Assembly: GCA_964649195.1 (NCBI GenBank)
Contig: CAZYPK010000006.1
Span: 1-64,000, forward strand
DNA: 64,000 nucleotides
Reading direction: 5' to 3'
DNA from: JTS-RE9 sp964649195
GTDB lineage: Bacteria; Planctomycetota; Phycisphaerae; Phycisphaerales; Phycisphaeraceae
Position 1 is the first letter of the stretch. Every line of letters begins with the position of its first letter. Below the pieces are notes generated by a model. It saw only the letters and a list, made by a program, of their open reading frames with translations, did no database searches and was not told the origin of the DNA. Positions 8,996-17,953 of this stretch are shown one piece after another. Made by a program: the position numbers and the translations under genes.

Positions 8996-9607
8996 ATGAA
9001 CCGTTTTTTCCTGGCGGCTGTCTTTATCGGGTCGGCGAGTCTGGTGGTACAGCCCGCGCAAGCTGTCTTGATCGGCACTTCGGTTGAGTTGGATGTCACC
9101 ATCACCGGCAACTACGTGTTCGACAACACGACGGCTCCCTTCCCGCATATCACGACGGTCGTCACGCCCGCCGCCGAATTCAGCTTCCAGATCGACGACA
9201 GTTCCGGTGGTGCGGGCAACCCCGCCATCGGTTTCACCGTCAATGTGAACGTGGAAGCCTCCTCCATTGATCTTGAAATGTCCGGCTCGACCCTCTCAGA
9301 TGGCCCCGGCGCATTCGCGATGGACCTGTTGTTCGACCCCTCCATTCTCATTACAGGCGCAACTCTTTCCAGCAGTGATCCTCTGCCGGACGGAGCAACT
9401 GTGACGCTGACCCACTCCGGTCCCAACAGCCTCTCCATCGAGGTCACCACCGCCATCGAGTTTGACGACTTTTTTGCCGGCAACGGCGGCTTCTACACCG
9501 TCAATCTCGAATTCGGGTCGCTGGCTGTTATCCCCGAACCCGCCACCGCGGGCCTCGCGCTTTTCGGTCTCGCCGGTCTGGGCATGCGCCGCCGCCGGGC
9601 GGCCTGA
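8996..9607 (+). CDS. PEP-CTERM sorting-domain protein
   Basis: 203 aa. The N-terminal signal peptide is MNRFFLAAVFIGSASLVVQPAQA. The C-terminus has the full tripartite PEP-CTERM signal: IPEPAT, a hydrophobic helix (AGLALFGLAGLG) and an Arg cluster (MRRRRAA). Such proteins are exported and processed by exosortase and are linked to exopolysaccharide or biofilm in Gram-negative bacteria. The body is beta-rich, Thr/Ser-rich and low in charge, with no enzymatic motif. A purine-rich GGGAAAGGG precedes the ATG. The gene stands alone and is followed by a terminator. No exosortase gene is in the window. Confidence 0.9.
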   Translation: MNRFFLAAVFIGSASLVVQPAQAVLIGTSVELDVTITGNYVFDNTTAPFPHITTVVTPAAEFSFQIDDSSGGAGNPAIGFTVNVNVEASSIDLEMSGSTLSDGPGAFAMDLLFDPSILITGATLSSSDPLPDGATVTLTHSGPNSLSIEVTTAIEFDDFFAGNGGFYTVNLEFGSLAVIPEPATAGLALFGLAGLGMRRRRAA

Positions 9608-9700
9608 GAACGTGTATTGCACATGGCCCCGGTCTTGGCCGGGGGACCCGCCGGAGTTCTTGCGTCTCCCATGTGGATTAGCCGAACTCAACCCTTTCAC

Positions 9701-9731
9701 AACCCCGGTTCACGCCGGGGTTGTTTCTTTT
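9701..9731 (+). terminator. Rho-independent terminator after the PEP-CTERM gene
   Basis: AACCCCGG, a 6-nt loop, then CCGGGGTT and a T-rich tail (GTTTCTTTTC). An 8-bp perfect stem 94 nt past the stop codon. Confidence 0.8.
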
Positions 9732-9923
9732 CGCCTGATTCATTGCCGCAGGCAAGGCGGGTGCCGTTTGGAGTATGAAAATCTCTCTTCGTAACTCTCC
9801 CGACCGCTTCTACAATTGCAGTCAGGCCCCGTTCGATGGTGCCGGTTCGGGGAATCCGGGGGTATCGCCCGATAGTTCATCAAGGGCGGTTTTGGCACGT
9901 TTAAGATCACCCGGATCAATCTC

Positions 9924-11282
9924 ATGCTCACACTCTTGGGAAAAAACGGTGACCGGTTCTGTGATGGGCAGTCGCGGCGATCGTTTCTGAAGATCGGGGC
10001 GATGGCGCTGGGGGGGTTGTCGATGCCGGAGATTTTAAGGGCGCAGGCGGCTTCGGGCGGGGGAGCGAAGCCGCGAGCGGCGAATCACAAGGCGGTCATC
10101 ATGATCTTCCTGCCCGGCGGGCCGCCGCATCAGGACATGTGGGACATCAAGATGGATGCCCCGGTCAACATCCGCGGCGAGTTCGAGGCGATCAAGACGA
10201 ACGTGCCCGGCATCGAGATCGGCGATCAGTTCCCACGCATCGCCGCCATGGCCGACAAGTTTTCCTTCCTCCGTTCCGTGGTCGGCTGCAAGGATCGCCA
10301 CGAAGCGTTCCAATGCCTGACCGGTCGCCTCAATGAACAAGCCCCGCCCGGCGGCTGGCCCAGCATCGGTTCCGTGCTCTCGGCGCTGCAAGGCCCGGTG
10401 CATCCGTCGATGCCCGCCGCCTTCGGCCTGTCGCTGCCGATGGGGCACAAGCCCTGGGCCGACAACGGCAGCCCCGGCTTCCTGGGCCCCGGCCACGCCC
10501 CCATCACCCCAGGCACCGGCCAGATCATGGAGAACATGGTCCTGCGCGATGTCACGCTCGACCGCCTGCGCGATCGCCACGCGATGCTGCGCAGCTTCGA
10601 CCGCCTTCGCCGGGATATCGATGGCAGCCGGATGATGGAAGGGATGGATGCGTTTCAACAACAGGCGCTGGGCGTGCTCACCTCCAGCAAGCTCGCGGAA
10701 GCTCTCGACATCAATAAAGCAGATCCGAAGCTGCGTGATCGTTACGGCAGAGGCACCGAAAAACGGCGCGATGACGGCGGGCCGGAGCTGCTCGATCAGT
10801 TCCTGATTGCAAGGCAGCTTGTCGAAGCCGGCGCCCGCTGCGTCACGCTCGGCTTCAACCGCTGGGACTGGCACGGCGGCAACTTCAAGCAGGCCCGCGT
10901 CGTCTTCCCCATGCTCGATCAAGGCGTCTCCGCGCTCGTGGAAGACCTGCACAACCGAGGCATGGAGAAGGATGTTTCCGTGATCGTCTGGGGCGAGTTC
11001 GGCAGAACCCCCACCATCAACAAGGATGGAGGCCGCGACCACTGGCCCCGCGTCTCCTGCGCCCTGATGGCCGGCGGCGGCATGAAGCATGGACAGGTCA
11101 TCGGCTCCACCGACCGTCTGGGCGGCGAACCGAAGGACCGTCCCGTGCATTTCCAAGAGGTCTTCGCCACGCTCTACGACCGGCTGGGCATCAACGTCGA
11201 AACCACCACGATCAACGATCTGCACGGCCGACCGCGCTTCCTGGTCGAACCGGAGTTCAAGGTGATGAAGGAGTTGGTCTGA
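9924..11282 (+). CDS. DUF1501 family protein with Tat signal
   Basis: 452 aa. The N-terminus has a twin-arginine motif (SRRSFLKIG) followed by a hydrophobic stretch ([17 protein letters not shown]), so it is exported folded. The body matches the DUF1501 family, which is related in fold to alkaline phosphatase/sulfatase: [48 protein letters not shown] and GGRDHWPR. The GEFGRTP block is the family hallmark. The gene is directly followed, 73 nt later, by a PSD1-family gene. The pair DUF1501-PSD1 is a widespread planctomycete arrangement with no firmly established biochemical role, although a role in degrading sulfated or complex polymers has been proposed. Confidence 0.93.
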   Translation: MLTLLGKNGDRFCDGQSRRSFLKIGAMALGGLSMPEILRAQAASGGGAKPRAANHKAVIMIFLPGGPPHQDMWDIKMDAPVNIRGEFEAIKTNVPGIEIGDQFPRIAAMADKFSFLRSVVGCKDRHEAFQCLTGRLNEQAPPGGWPSIGSVLSALQGPVHPSMPAAFGLSLPMGHKPWADNGSPGFLGPGHAPITPGTGQIMENMVLRDVTLDRLRDRHAMLRSFDRLRRDIDGSRMMEGMDAFQQQALGVLTSSKLAEALDINKADPKLRDRYGRGTEKRRDDGGPELLDQFLIARQLVEAGARCVTLGFNRWDWHGGNFKQARVVFPMLDQGVSALVEDLHNRGMEKDVSVIVWGEFGRTPTINKDGGRDHWPRVSCALMAGGGMKHGQVIGSTDRLGGEPKDRPVHFQEVFATLYDRLGINVETTTINDLHGRPRFLVEPEFKVMKELV

Positions 11283-11355
11283 ATCCGCGAGGCACGGCGA
11301 CTTGAAGTCGCCGTGCCTGCGACCCCCGGTCCCCCGTTCAAGTCCTGGAGTTCCC

Positions 11356-13827
11356 ATGTTCAAACGCGCACTCTCCACGCTCGGTCTTGCTCTGACCCTA
11401 TGCGTGTCCTCCACGCTCGCCGGGGAATCCCAACCCGCCAGGCTGTCGATCCACACCGCCCATCCCGCAGATGCGCTCAAGCAAGGTCTGATTCTTCGCG
11501 GCGCCGATGCCCGTTTGCAACTGACCGTCACCGGCGACTACGCCGATGGCAAAATGCGCGATCTCACCCGCGAAGTCACCTTCACCACCGCGCCAACAAA
11601 CATTCTTTCCATCAGTCCGCTCGGCCTGGCCACACCCATCGCCGACGGCAAAACCACCATCACCGTCAAATCAAAAGATGGCTCCGTCGCCACGTCGATC
11701 GAACTCACCGTCACCGACTTCGCCGCCACTCCCGACATCCATTTCACCAACAAGATCGTGCCCATCTTCACCAAATACGGCTGCAACGCCGGCGGATGTC
11801 ACGGCAAATCGGGCGGGCAGAACGGCTTCCGCCTGTCGCTGCTGGGCTTCGAGCCGCAGGATGATTACGAATACCTCGTCAAGGAAGGCCGCGGCCGCCG
11901 TCTCTTCCCCGCCGCTCCCGACAACAGCCTGCTGCTGCTCAAAGGCGCCAACATCGTCCCCCACGGCGGCGGCGAGCGCATCAGCAAGGACACCTTTGAT
12001 TACCGCCTGATTCACCGCTGGATCGCCCAGGGCATGCCGCGCGGCGATGTGAACGCTCCCGTCGTCGCACGTATCGAGGTCTTCCCGCAGCATCGCCTCA
12101 TGACCCGCAACGGTTCGCAGCAGTTGTCGGTCATCGCCGTCTATACCGATGGCTCGACGGAGGATGTCACGCATACCGCCCAGTTCGAAGCCAACAACAA
12201 GGACATGGCGGAACCTGACGCCAGCGGTCTTGTGAAGGTGTTCGAGCAGACCGGCGATGTGGCGATCATGGTGCGCTATGCCTCGCAGGTGGGCGTGTTC
12301 CGCGCCACCATCCCGCTGGGCGCGCCGGTGGGCGAGATGCCCGCCCCCGGCAACTTCATTGATGAGCTGGTCTTTTCCAAGCTGAAAATGCTCGGGATGC
12401 CGCCTTCGGCCCTGAGCGATGACGCGACCTTCATCCGCCGCGTGACGCTGGACATCGCCGGCCGTCTGCCTGACCCGGCTCGCGCGGCCAAGTTCATCGC
12501 CGACACCGATGCCCACAAGCGCGACAAGTACATCGATGAGCTGCTCGACTCGACCGATTACGCCGACTTCTTTGCCAACAAGTGGTCTTCGATTCTTCGC
12601 AACAAGCGCCGCAAGGCGACGTACATGCGAGGGACATTCACCTTCCACGACTGGATTCGCCAGAGCCTGATCGAGAACAAGCCGTTTGATCAGTTCGTGC
12701 GCGAAGTGCTGGCCGCCAGCGGTGAAGTGACGCGGAATCCGCCGGTGGTCTGGCATCGTGAAGTGACCAAGGCGGAGGATCAGATCGAAGACACCGCCCA
12801 GCTTTTCCTGGGGGTGCGCCTGCAATGCGCCAAGTGCCATCATCATCCGTTTGAGAAGTGGAGCCAGAAGGATTACTACAGCTTCACCGCGTTTTTCACC
12901 CGCATCAGCCGCAAGCCGGGCGATGCCCAGGATGAATTCCGCATCACCCACAACCGCGGCCAGGCAACCACCAGGCACCCCAAGACCGGCGAAACGCTTT
13001 CACCCGCGGGCCTGGGTTCCGCACCCGTCGATCTCGGCGCTGATGATGATCCGCGACATGCGCTCGTCGATTGGATGAGCCGGAAGGATAATCCGTTCTT
13101 CGCGCACAGCCTGGTCAACCGCTACTGGAAGCACTTCTTCAACCGCGGCCTCGTGGACCCTGAAGATGACATCCGCGCCACCAACCCGGCCAGCAACCCG
13201 GAGTTGCTCGACGCCCTGGCGGCAAGCTTCGTCGAATCCAATTTTGACCTGAAAAAGCTGGTGAAAACGATCGCCCAGAGCAAGACCTACCAGCTCTCCT
13301 CCGATCCGAACCGGTACAACGCCGACGACAGGCAGAACTTCTCCCGCTACTACCCGCGCCGCCTCAACGCCGAGGTGCTGCTCGATGCGATCGACAATCT
13401 TTGCGCGACGACGACCGACTTCGCCGGCCTGCCGCGCGGCACGCGAGCGGTGCAGATTCCCGATCGCGGCGGCGTGAGCAGCTACTTCCTGACCGTCTTC
13501 GGCGCCCCCGAAGGTTCGAGCGTCTGCGAATGCGAACGCACCAGCGATGCGAACCTGGCGCAGTGCCTGCACCTGCTCAACTCGCAGGAGGTGCAGAACA
13601 AGCTGACCCATGGCCGGGCCAAGGCGCTGGCCGCCGACAAGGGCCGTCCGCATGAGGACCGCGTCAAGGAGCTTTACAACGTGGCCTTCGCCCGCAACCC
13701 GGACGACCACGAACTGAAAGTCGCCCTGGCGGCGATCGAGAAATACGGCGAGAAGAACGTGCAGTGGGCCTACGAAGACATCGTCTGGGCTTTGATCAAC
13801 ACGAAAGAGTTCATGTTCAATCATTAA
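11356..13827 (+). CDS. PSD1 (DUF1549/DUF1553) cytochrome-type protein with Ig-like N-terminus
   Basis: 823 aa from the ATG at 11356, preceded by CTGGAG. A signal peptide (FKRALSTLGLALTLCVSSTLA) leads the protein. Residues about 30-135 form a BIG2-like Ig domain. Next comes a haem-type region with YGCNAGGCHGKSGGQNGF. DUF1549 follows near residues 330-540 (FIDELVFSKLKMLG, RRVTLDIAGRLP, KWSSILRNKRR) and carries LQCAKCHHHPFEKWSQKDYY, a CxxCHHHPF motif. The DUF1553 domain closes the protein (NPFFAHSLVNRYWKHFFNRGLVDP, YQLSSDPNRYN, FARNPDDHE). The two Cys/His motifs suggest haem or metal binding in the periplasm. It is probably co-transcribed with the upstream DUF1501 gene. Confidence 0.93.
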   Translation: MFKRALSTLGLALTLCVSSTLAGESQPARLSIHTAHPADALKQGLILRGADARLQLTVTGDYADGKMRDLTREVTFTTAPTNILSISPLGLATPIADGKTTITVKSKDGSVATSIELTVTDFAATPDIHFTNKIVPIFTKYGCNAGGCHGKSGGQNGFRLSLLGFEPQDDYEYLVKEGRGRRLFPAAPDNSLLLLKGANIVPHGGGERISKDTFDYRLIHRWIAQGMPRGDVNAPVVARIEVFPQHRLMTRNGSQQLSVIAVYTDGSTEDVTHTAQFEANNKDMAEPDASGLVKVFEQTGDVAIMVRYASQVGVFRATIPLGAPVGEMPAPGNFIDELVFSKLKMLGMPPSALSDDATFIRRVTLDIAGRLPDPARAAKFIADTDAHKRDKYIDELLDSTDYADFFANKWSSILRNKRRKATYMRGTFTFHDWIRQSLIENKPFDQFVREVLAASGEVTRNPPVVWHREVTKAEDQIEDTAQLFLGVRLQCAKCHHHPFEKWSQKDYYSFTAFFTRISRKPGDAQDEFRITHNRGQATTRHPKTGETLSPAGLGSAPVDLGADDDPRHALVDWMSRKDNPFFAHSLVNRYWKHFFNRGLVDPEDDIRATNPASNPELLDALAASFVESNFDLKKLVKTIAQSKTYQLSSDPNRYNADDRQNFSRYYPRRLNAEVLLDAIDNLCATTTDFAGLPRGTRAVQIPDRGGVSSYFLTVFGAPEGSSVCECERTSDANLAQCLHLLNSQEVQNKLTHGRAKALAADKGRPHEDRVKELYNVAFARNPDDHELKVALAAIEKYGEKNVQWAYEDIVWALINTKEFMFNH

Positions 13828-13829
13828 TC

Positions 13830-13859
13830 GCGAGCCGGGGCGTGCCGCCCCGATGGTTT
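13830..13859. repeat. GCGAGCCGGGGCGTGCCGCC palindromic repeat, single copy
   Basis: The 30-bp word is identical to the left arm of the hairpin at 14268-14340. It lies just past the PSD1 stop codon. Confidence 0.6.
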
Positions 13860-13974
13860 GCCGCAAAAAGGCGCAAAAGACACAAAGGGCGCCAAACTCC
13901 GCACGAGAGGTGTTCACTGGCCGCCATCCGATTCGGGAGATGATTCAACCGCACACCACCGCTATGATTTCCCC

Positions 13975-14256
13975 ATGAACATCACCATCACATCCGACGC
14001 CCGGCGCGTCATCGACGAACGCATCCGCTCGGGCCAATATCACAGCGCCGAGCAGGTGGTCGAGGAGGCTCTTCAACTGCTCGAATCGCGCGATCAGTTC
14101 GAAGCGGAGACTGCGGAGAATATTGAAAGGCTGCGCGCTCTGGTGAAGGTCGGAATCGACCAGGCGGATCGGGGCGAATGCAGGCCGCTCGACTTTGCCG
14201 CAACGAGAAAGCGGCTTCACGAGGAGTATGCCAAAAGGCAATGCCACAAGCCGTGA
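13975..14256 (+). CDS. Solitary ParD-like (CopG/RHH) antitoxin
   Basis: 93 aa from the ATG at 13975. The N-terminus MNITITSDARRVIDERIRSGQYHSAEQVVEEAL has the beta-strand plus helix pattern of ParD: an initial ITIT strand, then the ERIRSGQYxSAEQVVEEALxLL helix pair typical of ribbon-helix-helix antitoxins. The C-terminal region (DFAATRKRLHEEYA) is where ParD normally wraps the ParE toxin. No parE or other toxin follows: the next gene is a secreted PPC protein after a hairpin repeat. Upstream in-frame codons to 13858 lack a signal for initiation. It may be an orphan or an anti-addiction relic. Confidence 0.8.
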   Translation: MNITITSDARRVIDERIRSGQYHSAEQVVEEALQLLESRDQFEAETAENIERLRALVKVGIDQADRGECRPLDFAATRKRLHEEYAKRQCHKP

Positions 14257-14267
14257 CGTGCCTCGCA

Positions 14268-14340
14268 GCGAGCCGGGGCGTGCCGCCCCGATGGTTTTTT
14301 GAATTTCATGATTGAATCGGGGCGATACGCCCCGGCTCGC
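14268..14340. repeat. Hairpin of two inverted GCGAGCCGGGGCG repeats
   Basis: The left arm 14268-14292 and the right arm 14316-14340 are nearly exact reverse complements (GCGAGCCGGGGCG / CGCCCCGGCTCGC). After the left arm a T-run (GGTTTTTTG) could make it a terminator for the antitoxin gene. The left arm duplicates 13830-13859. Confidence 0.65.
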
Positions 14341-14354
14341 TTGAGGAGACCTTG

Positions 14355-16823
14355 ATGCGCCACCGTTTCGTCATCGCCATGATGCTCGTCGCTGCGTTCG
14401 CATCGGCCGCCGCCTTCGCCCAGCTTCCCGCGCCGCGGCTTTACGCCCTCTCCCAGGCCGGCGGACAGGTCGGCTCCACCTTCGACATCGCCATCACCAG
14501 CGGCGCCGACACCGATGATGCCCACACTCTGATCTTCTCCCACCCCGGCATCAAGGCGACGCCCAAAATGCTGCCCGCGGCCGGGCCCAAAACGCAGCCG
14601 GTCAAGGCCGATGGACAGTTCACCGTCACCATCGACAAGGATGTGCCCGTCGGGGTGTACGAGGTGCGCGTCGTCGCGGCGATGGGCGTCACCAATGCCC
14701 GCGCCTTCGTCGTCGGCGATCTGCCGGAGTCGCGCGTTCCGGGCGGCAACTCCGCCGCCGAATCGGCCGCGCCGCTGGCGGTGAACACCATCATCAACGG
14801 CGTCTTCACCGCCCGGGGTTTCAACTTTTACAAGCTGCCGCTCAGGAAGGATCAGCGGGTCATGCTCGACTGCCAGGCCCAAGGCATCGACTCGCGCGGC
14901 AGCGCGGTGCTCACCCTGCTCAGCCCCGACGGCCGGGAACTGAACCGCCAACGGGCCGGCAACGGGCCGGACCCTTTCATCGACTTCACCGCCCCCGCCG
15001 ATGGCGATTACCTGGTTGCCGTCAACGACCTGACCTACGAAGGCGGCGAGCAGTTCTTCTACCGCCTGACCGCCCGCACCGGGCCTTATATCGATTACGT
15101 TTTTCCCTCCGCCGGCCTGCCGGGAACCAGGGCGAAGTTCACGCTCTTTGGCCGCGGTCTGCCCGGCGGAAAAAAGACCGATCAGCGCTCGTTCGATGGC
15201 GTCCCGCTTGAAGCCCTTGAGGTGGAGATCGACATCCCCGCCGACCGCGCCCTGGGCAACGAGATCGACACGCTCGTGCTCCCCGGCGAAGCCGCCGCCG
15301 ATGCGTTCGTCCATCGCCATGTCTTTCCGCAAGGCACGACCAACCCCGTGCGCATCGGCTTCGCCCAGGCGCCGGTGATCCTCGAAGCCGAGCCCAACGA
15401 CGAACCGGCCAAGGCGATGAAGGTGACGATTCCCTGCGAGATTGCCGGCCGCTTTCTCCCTCGCCACGACCGCGACTGGTTCACCTTCGAGGCGAAGAAA
15501 GGCGAGGCGCTCTGGATCGATCTCCATGCCCAGCGGATCGGCGTCGAGGCCGACGCGATCATGATCATTCAGCAGGTCAGGCCAACCGACAAGGGCGAGG
15601 AGGTCCGCGATCTGCACACGGTCGATGACCCGGCCCAGCGGTCCGATCCGCGCCTGCCTGCCGGTGCGCGAGACCCCGGCCTGCGCTTCGCCGTGCCGGA
15701 GGATGGCGTGTATCGCATCAGCGTTCGTGATCAGTATTCCACCGGCAGGCCGGACCCGCGCCGGGTCTATCGCCTGGCGATCCTGCGCGAAGGCGGCGAT
15801 GTGGAGGCCAACCCGACGGCGATCGATGACTTTCGGCTGGCCATCGTGCCGCAGATGGTCCTGCCCGATCCGCGCAATCGCAACACGTATGACACCGGCT
15901 CCACCGTCGTCCGCCGCGCCGGGGCCGATGACCTGGCGGTGGTGGTTTACCGCCGCGGCGGATTCAACGGCGAGGTGACGCTCACCGTGCAAGGCCTGCC
16001 CGATGCCGTCCGGTGCGAGCCGGTCACCATCCCCGCCACCGCCACCGGCGCCACGCTCGTCTTCAAAGCCGCCGCCGATGCCCCCGCCTGGGCCGGCTTC
16101 GTGCAGATCATCGGCAACGCCCGGATCCACGGCAGGGAAATCGCCCGCGAAGCACGCGGCGCCCAGGTCGTCTGGGGCGGCGTCAACGATCGCTCGCGCG
16201 GCTGGTCGCGCATGACAGGCTCCATCGCCCTCTCCGTCATCGATTCCGAAAGCGTGCCCTTCACCGTCTCCATCGAAGGCCCCGCCTCGCACGAGCTGAA
16301 ACGCATGGGCAAAATCAACGTGCCCATCAAGGTGCAGCGACACGACGGCTTCAAGGGCGCGGTCAAGATCACCGGTGGCATCGGCGTGCCCAACCCGGCC
16401 GTGGCCGCCAAGGAGGTGACCATCCCCGCCGACAAGGATGAGGGCGTGCTGGAGATCGATGTGAAGCAGAATGCCGCGATCCAGGACTATTCGCTTTTCG
16501 TTTCGTCCGAGTCGCCGATTCAGTACGCCCGCCTGCCTAGGTTGGCCGAGCGTTTGAACGCGCAGCGGAAGGAGTTGGACGATTCGGTCAAGGCCCTGAC
16601 GGAGGAATTGAAGAAAGCCAGGGAAGCCGCGACCGCCGCCACCGAGGATGCCAAGGCCCAGGCGCAAGCCCGGGTCAAGGCGGCGGAGGATGAACTGAAG
16701 ATGGCCGGCGACATGCTGAAGATGATCGACGCCCAGGCGAAGAAGGCGACGGAGGCGGCCAAGCCCAAGGCGGTGACGCTGACGCAGCCGGTGGGCACGG
16801 TGGTGATCCGGGTGCGCGAGTGA
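14355..16823 (+). CDS. Large secreted PPC-domain protein with C-terminal coiled coil
   Basis: 822 aa from the ATG at 14355, with GAGGAG 8 nt upstream. The signal peptide is MRHRFVIAMMLVAAFASAAAFA. The architecture parallels the protein at 2264-5218: an initial beta domain, a PPC domain near residues 130-235 (NSAAESAAPLAV, FYRLTART) and another near 345-480 (EAEPNDEPAKAMKV, HDRDWFTFEAKKGEALWIDL). Further Ig-like strands follow, then an Ala/Lys/Glu-rich coiled coil near residues 735-805. It sits downstream of the DUF1501-PSD1 pair, so it may be an accessory surface-binding partner of that system. That role is inference. Confidence 0.8.
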   Translation: MRHRFVIAMMLVAAFASAAAFAQLPAPRLYALSQAGGQVGSTFDIAITSGADTDDAHTLIFSHPGIKATPKMLPAAGPKTQPVKADGQFTVTIDKDVPVGVYEVRVVAAMGVTNARAFVVGDLPESRVPGGNSAAESAAPLAVNTIINGVFTARGFNFYKLPLRKDQRVMLDCQAQGIDSRGSAVLTLLSPDGRELNRQRAGNGPDPFIDFTAPADGDYLVAVNDLTYEGGEQFFYRLTARTGPYIDYVFPSAGLPGTRAKFTLFGRGLPGGKKTDQRSFDGVPLEALEVEIDIPADRALGNEIDTLVLPGEAAADAFVHRHVFPQGTTNPVRIGFAQAPVILEAEPNDEPAKAMKVTIPCEIAGRFLPRHDRDWFTFEAKKGEALWIDLHAQRIGVEADAIMIIQQVRPTDKGEEVRDLHTVDDPAQRSDPRLPAGARDPGLRFAVPEDGVYRISVRDQYSTGRPDPRRVYRLAILREGGDVEANPTAIDDFRLAIVPQMVLPDPRNRNTYDTGSTVVRRAGADDLAVVVYRRGGFNGEVTLTVQGLPDAVRCEPVTIPATATGATLVFKAAADAPAWAGFVQIIGNARIHGREIAREARGAQVVWGGVNDRSRGWSRMTGSIALSVIDSESVPFTVSIEGPASHELKRMGKINVPIKVQRHDGFKGAVKITGGIGVPNPAVAAKEVTIPADKDEGVLEIDVKQNAAIQDYSLFVSSESPIQYARLPRLAERLNAQRKELDDSVKALTEELKKAREAATAATEDAKAQAQARVKAAEDELKMAGDMLKMIDAQAKKATEAAKPKAVTLTQPVGTVVIRVRE

Positions 16824-16835
16824 AGCCGCGTTTAA

Positions 16836-17050
16836 GAGCCGCGACTCAACGAGTCGCGGACGTGCTCGGCCTGAAGGAGCGTCGATCGCGCGATGGATGA
16901 ACAGCGTCCATCGCGCGGCGGATGAGCGGCAGGCGCGGTGGTCGCCCGGTTGCGAAGGGTGATGTCTGTCGTGTTCGAGTTCCGCTGTCGAAGGTGTGCA
17001 TGGACCACCCTTGAGGCTGTTCACGTCCGCGACTCGTTGAGTCGCGGCTC
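16836..17050. repeat. 215-bp element with perfect 29-bp terminal inverted repeats, nested hairpins
   Basis: 16836-16864 and 17022-17050 are exact reverse complements; the end word is GAGCCGCGACTCAACGAGTC. Each end is also self-complementary (CCGCGACTC / GAGTCGCGG), so hairpins nest within the outer stem. The right 130 bp recur at 18234-18370, and a diverged full copy is at 2089-2256. No open reading frame of note. It follows directly on the PPC gene. Confidence 0.85.
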
Positions 17051-17105
17051 GGAGGTGTTGCATCGCGTCCCGGCCCAGGGGACCAACAGCTATCAGTTGC
17101 TTCAC

Positions 17106-17165
17106 CTTGCTTCGTGCGCCTGGGCCGGGGCTTGCGCAGAGCTTCAGCCCCAGCCACCCGGAATG
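17106..17165. repeat. Interspersed repeat, CCGGGGCTTGCGC variant
   Basis: A copy of the window-start repeat (GCCTGGGCCGGGGCTTGCGC...CAGCCCCAGCCACCCGGA). It lies between the 215-bp element and the antitoxin gene. The rest of 16824-17267 shows no gene. Confidence 0.55.
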
Positions 17166-17267
17166 ATATCTTGCCACAAAAGAGGGGCATGCCCGCTGGT
17201 TGTCGGTTTCGATGGCGACGATGTTTGTGGCCGATGATGAGTATAGAATGCCATCGGAGATCATCAC

Positions 17268-17495
17268 ATGATTCAGACCATCGAAGCCGTGGTGGATATC
17301 AACGGGTGCGTGAGGCTGCTGGGCAAGGTGGAGTTGACCGGTCCGCGCCGCGCCTTGTTGACCATTTTGGAGGAGCCGGCGGAGACTCCGGGGGTGATGC
17401 CGGGGGAAGCGGCGCTGCTCTCCGAGGCTGCGTTGTCGGACTGGAATCGTGCGGAGGAGGATGAAGCGTGGTCTCACCTTCAATCGGAGAAGTGA
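17268..17495 (+). CDS. Putative antitoxin of a PemK-type module
   Basis: 75 aa. MIQTIEAVVDINGCVRLLGKVELTGPRRALLTILEEPAE reads like a beta-rich, AbrB/DUF2281-like antitoxin N-terminus that emphasises V/I-D-x-NG-x-VRLL. The C-terminal part (LSEAALSDWNRAEEDEAWSHLQSEK) is an acidic helix of the kind that blocks a toxin. This arrangement, a short antitoxin overlapping a PemK/MazF toxin by 28 nt, is standard for type II modules. The assignment rests on both sequence style and context. Confidence 0.7.
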   Translation: MIQTIEAVVDINGCVRLLGKVELTGPRRALLTILEEPAETPGVMPGEAALLSEAALSDWNRAEEDEAWSHLQSEK

Positions 17496-17953
17496 TTCTC
17501 CTGCCTTTCCCATTTTCCAAACCTGAGTTTCGGATAAGCCCCGCCCGGAAGGGCGCGGGCCAAAGCGTGTCCGATCAACAGCGAATTCGAAAGCCTGCAA
17601 GGGGAATTCAAACCGGCAATCGAGTTTTGATTCGTCAACGGGCCGCGAATCGAACACCCCTTGGCCCGCGCCCTTCCGGGCGGGGCTTAAACGAAACTCA
17701 GGTTCCGATCTTTCCCGGGATCCTGTGCCAGGTCACGAGCAATCCTTACGGAGATCCGCTGGCTCATCCGATTCGGGATTCGGATTTCGAGCGTGGCGGC
17801 CTGCGCAAGGAAAGTGCTGCAAGACCGGGCAAGCTGTTTACGGCCAGTTCATCGTTGATGACTCGTTCCGTCGGTCGCCTCAACGCCGCCGCCCGCCAAC
17901 GGCTGCTCACCGCCGTGGTGGCGATGTTCAAGGTGGATGATGCCGGGATATAG
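17468..17953 (+). pseudogene. PemK/MazF-family toxin interrupted by an inverted-repeat element
   Basis: The frame begins at GTG 17468 inside the antitoxin gene. Residues 1-17 (MVSPSIGEVILLPFPFS) are the PemK N-terminal strand. From about residue 79 the family resumes with ILCQVTSNPYGDP, then DFERGGLRKESAARPGKLFTASSSLMTRSVGRL, which is the normal C-terminal half. Between them lies a 185-bp element (17520-17704), translated without a stop. The usual middle block with the K-x-RPA motif after FPFS is missing, so insertion came with loss of toxin sequence. An active endoribonuclease is unlikely. The reading frame across the element is open, which is notable. Confidence 0.8.
17520..17704. mobile_element. 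185-bp MITE-like element inside the PemK gene
   Basis: 44-bp terminal inverted repeats (17520-17563 and 17661-17704) differ at only two positions. The outer word is AACCTGAGTTTCG, followed by TAAGCCCCGCCCGGAAGG. The interior is about 97 bp with no coding potential. It is placed precisely between the two conserved halves of a toxin gene. The word CGAAACTCAGGTT also occurs at about 59-71, near the first gene. Confidence 0.85.

Noticed and set aside
14217..17657. Very long minus-strand open frame opposite the PPC-domain gene
   Set aside because: It spans repeats and has Gly/Arg/Ala/Asp-rich shadow composition; the plus strand has a signal peptide, Shine-Dalgarno and domains.
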